A DNA stretch of 64,000 nucleotides, taken from the NCBI GenBank assembly GCA_034766995.1, contig CM068321.1, positions 11,955,026 through 12,019,025 of the forward strand, read 5' to 3'. Within the stretch, counting starts at the first letter, position 1. Each line of letters begins with the position of its first letter. A model generated the notes under the pieces. The model saw only the letters and a list, made by a program, of their open reading frames with translations, ran no database searches and was not told the DNA's origin. The stretch comes from Acanthacorydalis orientalis (Eukaryota > Arthropoda > Insecta > Megaloptera > Corydalidae). Below, one piece after another: positions 62,001 through 64,000 of this stretch. A program made the translations under genes and the position numbers.

Positions 62001-62888
62001 AACAGGTATTTTATTCCTCTAAAGATCTTGTTCAGATTTAAAATGACACCTAGGTTTTCTTCTCAGTAATTATAGAGCAGAAAAACTTTAATGTCAATGT
62101 AATATGAATTTGTTACATTTCAAAGTATTTAAATTACATTTCTCCAATTAACATTCATGTTTCCCAAAGAACGCAAAATGTTATAGTCTGTTATATACAT
62201 ATATTACCTATTTGTCTTTAGAAATTATAAATTTTTCATCAATTTTAAGTTACCTGACAGTATTCTTTGAATAAATAAAACAGTAAAGACATTAATAAAT
62301 TTAATCTTTTGCTATGATAGTCTGCTTAAGGGCGGCTTGTTCTTAAAATCAGACTTTTGAAGATGAAAGTTATTATTTTTCTGTCCAATGACTCACAGTA
62401 CGACTAAATCTGTCAACACAATTACCTCTATAAATATTTTTTAGTCACTGATGAATGTTCGCAATAACACGTTTTTAGTTGAATTATATTCAATGATGCA
62501 CATTGCTTTTTTGCTAATAGTGTCTATACATAGTTTATATTTAGATATGGTCCAATGGTACTAAGCAGTTATACATAATGCTTCATATTGTATCTTTAGA
62601 AAATAATAAACTCGTGTTTAATTCTTTTACCCACCGCCTAATTTTACTTGTGAAACTATACTGATGATAGTTTAACTGAAAATATCTAGTAGACTGCAAG
62701 GACAAAGGTTCACACGAAACAATAAATAGTTTGCAATTAAATTAGATTTATTACTTATATTTACAATTTTTTATTATTAAAAATTAAATATTTATTTAAA
62801 ATCAAATTATCACAGTACTTCATTTTTAGTTCACAGTGTAGTTTTTAATAAATAAGCTATTAGAATGTTTTTTGATAATATTATTCTA
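62001..62888. other. Spacer between two mariners, no gene seen
   Basis: May include decayed upstream sequence of the minus-strand mariner ending at 61813, but no transposase motif could be read with confidence. Confidence 0.5.
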
Positions 62889-64000
62889 TTAGGTGTTGGA
62901 ATTAATTTGTAGCGTTTTACAAGAGATGGCGTAGGTAGTACATTCTTCCGTTGTTCCCTTTAATCAAATATTCTCCGTAAAACAGCTGTCCTTAGGCGTC
63001 AGTTTCAGTATATGTCATTTGGTTGAAGCGAAAATAACAACACTTTGTACTTTATCGAATATGTCGAATTTCGTGCCGGATAAATTGTTTTTGCGGGAGT
63101 TGTACTTCATTACTATAACATGAAAGAAAGTGCTGCCGAAAGTCATTGGATTTTAGTGGAAATTTATGGTGACCATGCTCTAGCTGAGCAAACGTGTCGG
63201 AAGTGGTTTGCACGTTTTAAAAGTGGCATTCCGACTTGGAAGATAAAGAACGACCTGGACAGACGAAAAAGTTCGACGATGAAGAATTGGAGGCATTGCT
63301 TAATGAAAACCCATATCAAACACTTCAAGAATTGTCTGAATCATTATGAGTTGACTTGTCAACGGTAGAAAGACGCGTTAAAGCCATGGGAATAATCCAA
63401 AACAAGAAAATTGTGTCCCATACGAATTGAAGCCGAGGGACGTTGTAAGGCGTTTTTCTACCTGTGAACTGCTGCTTTAATGGGAGAAAAGGAAGAGATT
63501 TTTGCATCGAATTATCATGAGCGATGAAAAGTGGATCAATTACGACAATCCCAAGCGCAGAAAGTCATGGATTAAGCCCGGCCAACCATCAACACCAGCG
63601 GCGAAGCCAAATATCCATTGATCCAAGCTCATTCTGTGTATTTGGTGGGATCATAAGGGTGTGATCTACTATGAACTGCTCAAATCGAATAAAATCATCA
63701 CTGGGGGTCGCTACCCACTACAATTGATGCGCTTAAGCCGTGCATTGAAGGAAAAACGGCCAGAATAGTTTGAAAGACACGACAAAGTGATTTTGAAGCA
63801 CGACAGTGCTCGTCCGCATGTCTCAAAACCGGGCCAAACGTACTTGGAAACTCTCAAATGGGAAATCCTCCCCCACCCGCCGTATTCTCCAGATATTGCT
63901 CCTTCTGATTACCACTTGTTTCAATCGAGGAGTCATGGCCTTTCTGGACAGAAGCTCACTTCTTATAAAGATTGTAAAAAATGGATCGATTCGTGGATTG
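62889..64000 (+). mobile_element. Mariner element, Mos1/mellifera-like, truncated by the window edge
   Basis: The left end TTAGGTGTTGGAATTAATTT follows a TA at 62887-62888 and resembles the TTAGGTTGGTGC... ends of mariners. A leader of about 170 bp precedes the transposase start at 63061. The body is close to full length as far as it can be seen and continues past base 64000, so the right end is not in view. This lineage differs from the 27.4/53.2 kb pair in both ends and protein. Confidence 0.88.
63061..64000 (+). pseudogene. Mariner transposase pseudogene (near full length, 3' end outside window)
   Basis: Begins MSNFVPDKLFLREL, then a one-base loss near 63096 shifts into the frame of MKESAAESHWILVEIYGDHA (63120 on), whose EQTCRKWFARFKSG is the usual DNA-binding part. 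A further shift near 63225 leads to LEDKERPGQ and LNENPYQTLQELSESL. Later blocks are VPYELKPRD, MSDEKWINYDNPKRRKSW, ILCIWWDHKGVIYYELL, VILKHDSARPH and PHPPYSPDIAPSDYHLF. All three catalytic aspartates survive, with 34 residues between the second and third. Stops at 63347, 63478, 63619 and 63766, plus the frameshifts, make it non-functional. The decay looks neutral. Confidence 0.92.

Overview
The window is very AT-rich, non-coding-dominated DNA from an animal nuclear genome, most likely an insect and plausibly a hymenopteran. The reasons are many (AT)n microsatellites, remnants of several mariner lineages, foldback MITE-like repeats, and scattered CpG-containing blocks in a background that looks well under 30 percent GC. 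The species assignment is inference; nothing here fixes it.

Only one intact protein gene can be supported: a 274-residue RING-CH (MARCH-type) membrane E3 ubiquitin ligase encoded without introns at 19650-20474 (+). Everything else with recognisable coding similarity is transposon debris. No rRNA, tRNA or CRISPR array was recognised.

Layout. 0-11 kb: AT-rich spacer with a few palindromic structures (7.2 and 8.5 kb). 11.4 kb: a textbook acceptor fused directly to a donor (CAG|GTGAGT), with a second donor 50 nt downstream, which looks like a recursive-splicing point in a long intron. 15.0 and 29.8-30.6 kb: two clusters of a modular repeat with AT spacers and a GC-rich tail. 19.4-20.6 kb: the MARCH gene and its CpG-rich leader. 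24.36-25.29 kb: a 934 bp foldback element with tandem internal modules. 27.4 and 53.2 kb: two related mariners, each lacking most of the N-terminal half of the transposase. 32.2, 36.0, 39.4, 46.2, 48.5-49.3, 51.7-52.3 and 54.4-54.8 kb: compact higher-complexity blocks that may be regulatory DNA or unannotated exons or leaders of a large gene. 44.7, 56.3 and 57.35 kb: remnants with Hsmar1/MADE1-like (cecropia-type) mariner ends. 61.8 kb: 3' end of another mariner on the minus strand. 62.9 kb to the window end: a Mos1-like mariner pseudogene running off the edge. A dispersed MITE-like family contributes about nine degenerate copies between 7 and 61 kb.

I did not find a convincing new multi-gene system. 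The most testable unusual signals are the recursive splice-site candidate at 11.44 kb, the foldback at 24.4 kb, the adjacent near-perfect hairpins at 8.5 kb and the MADE1-like MITE set.
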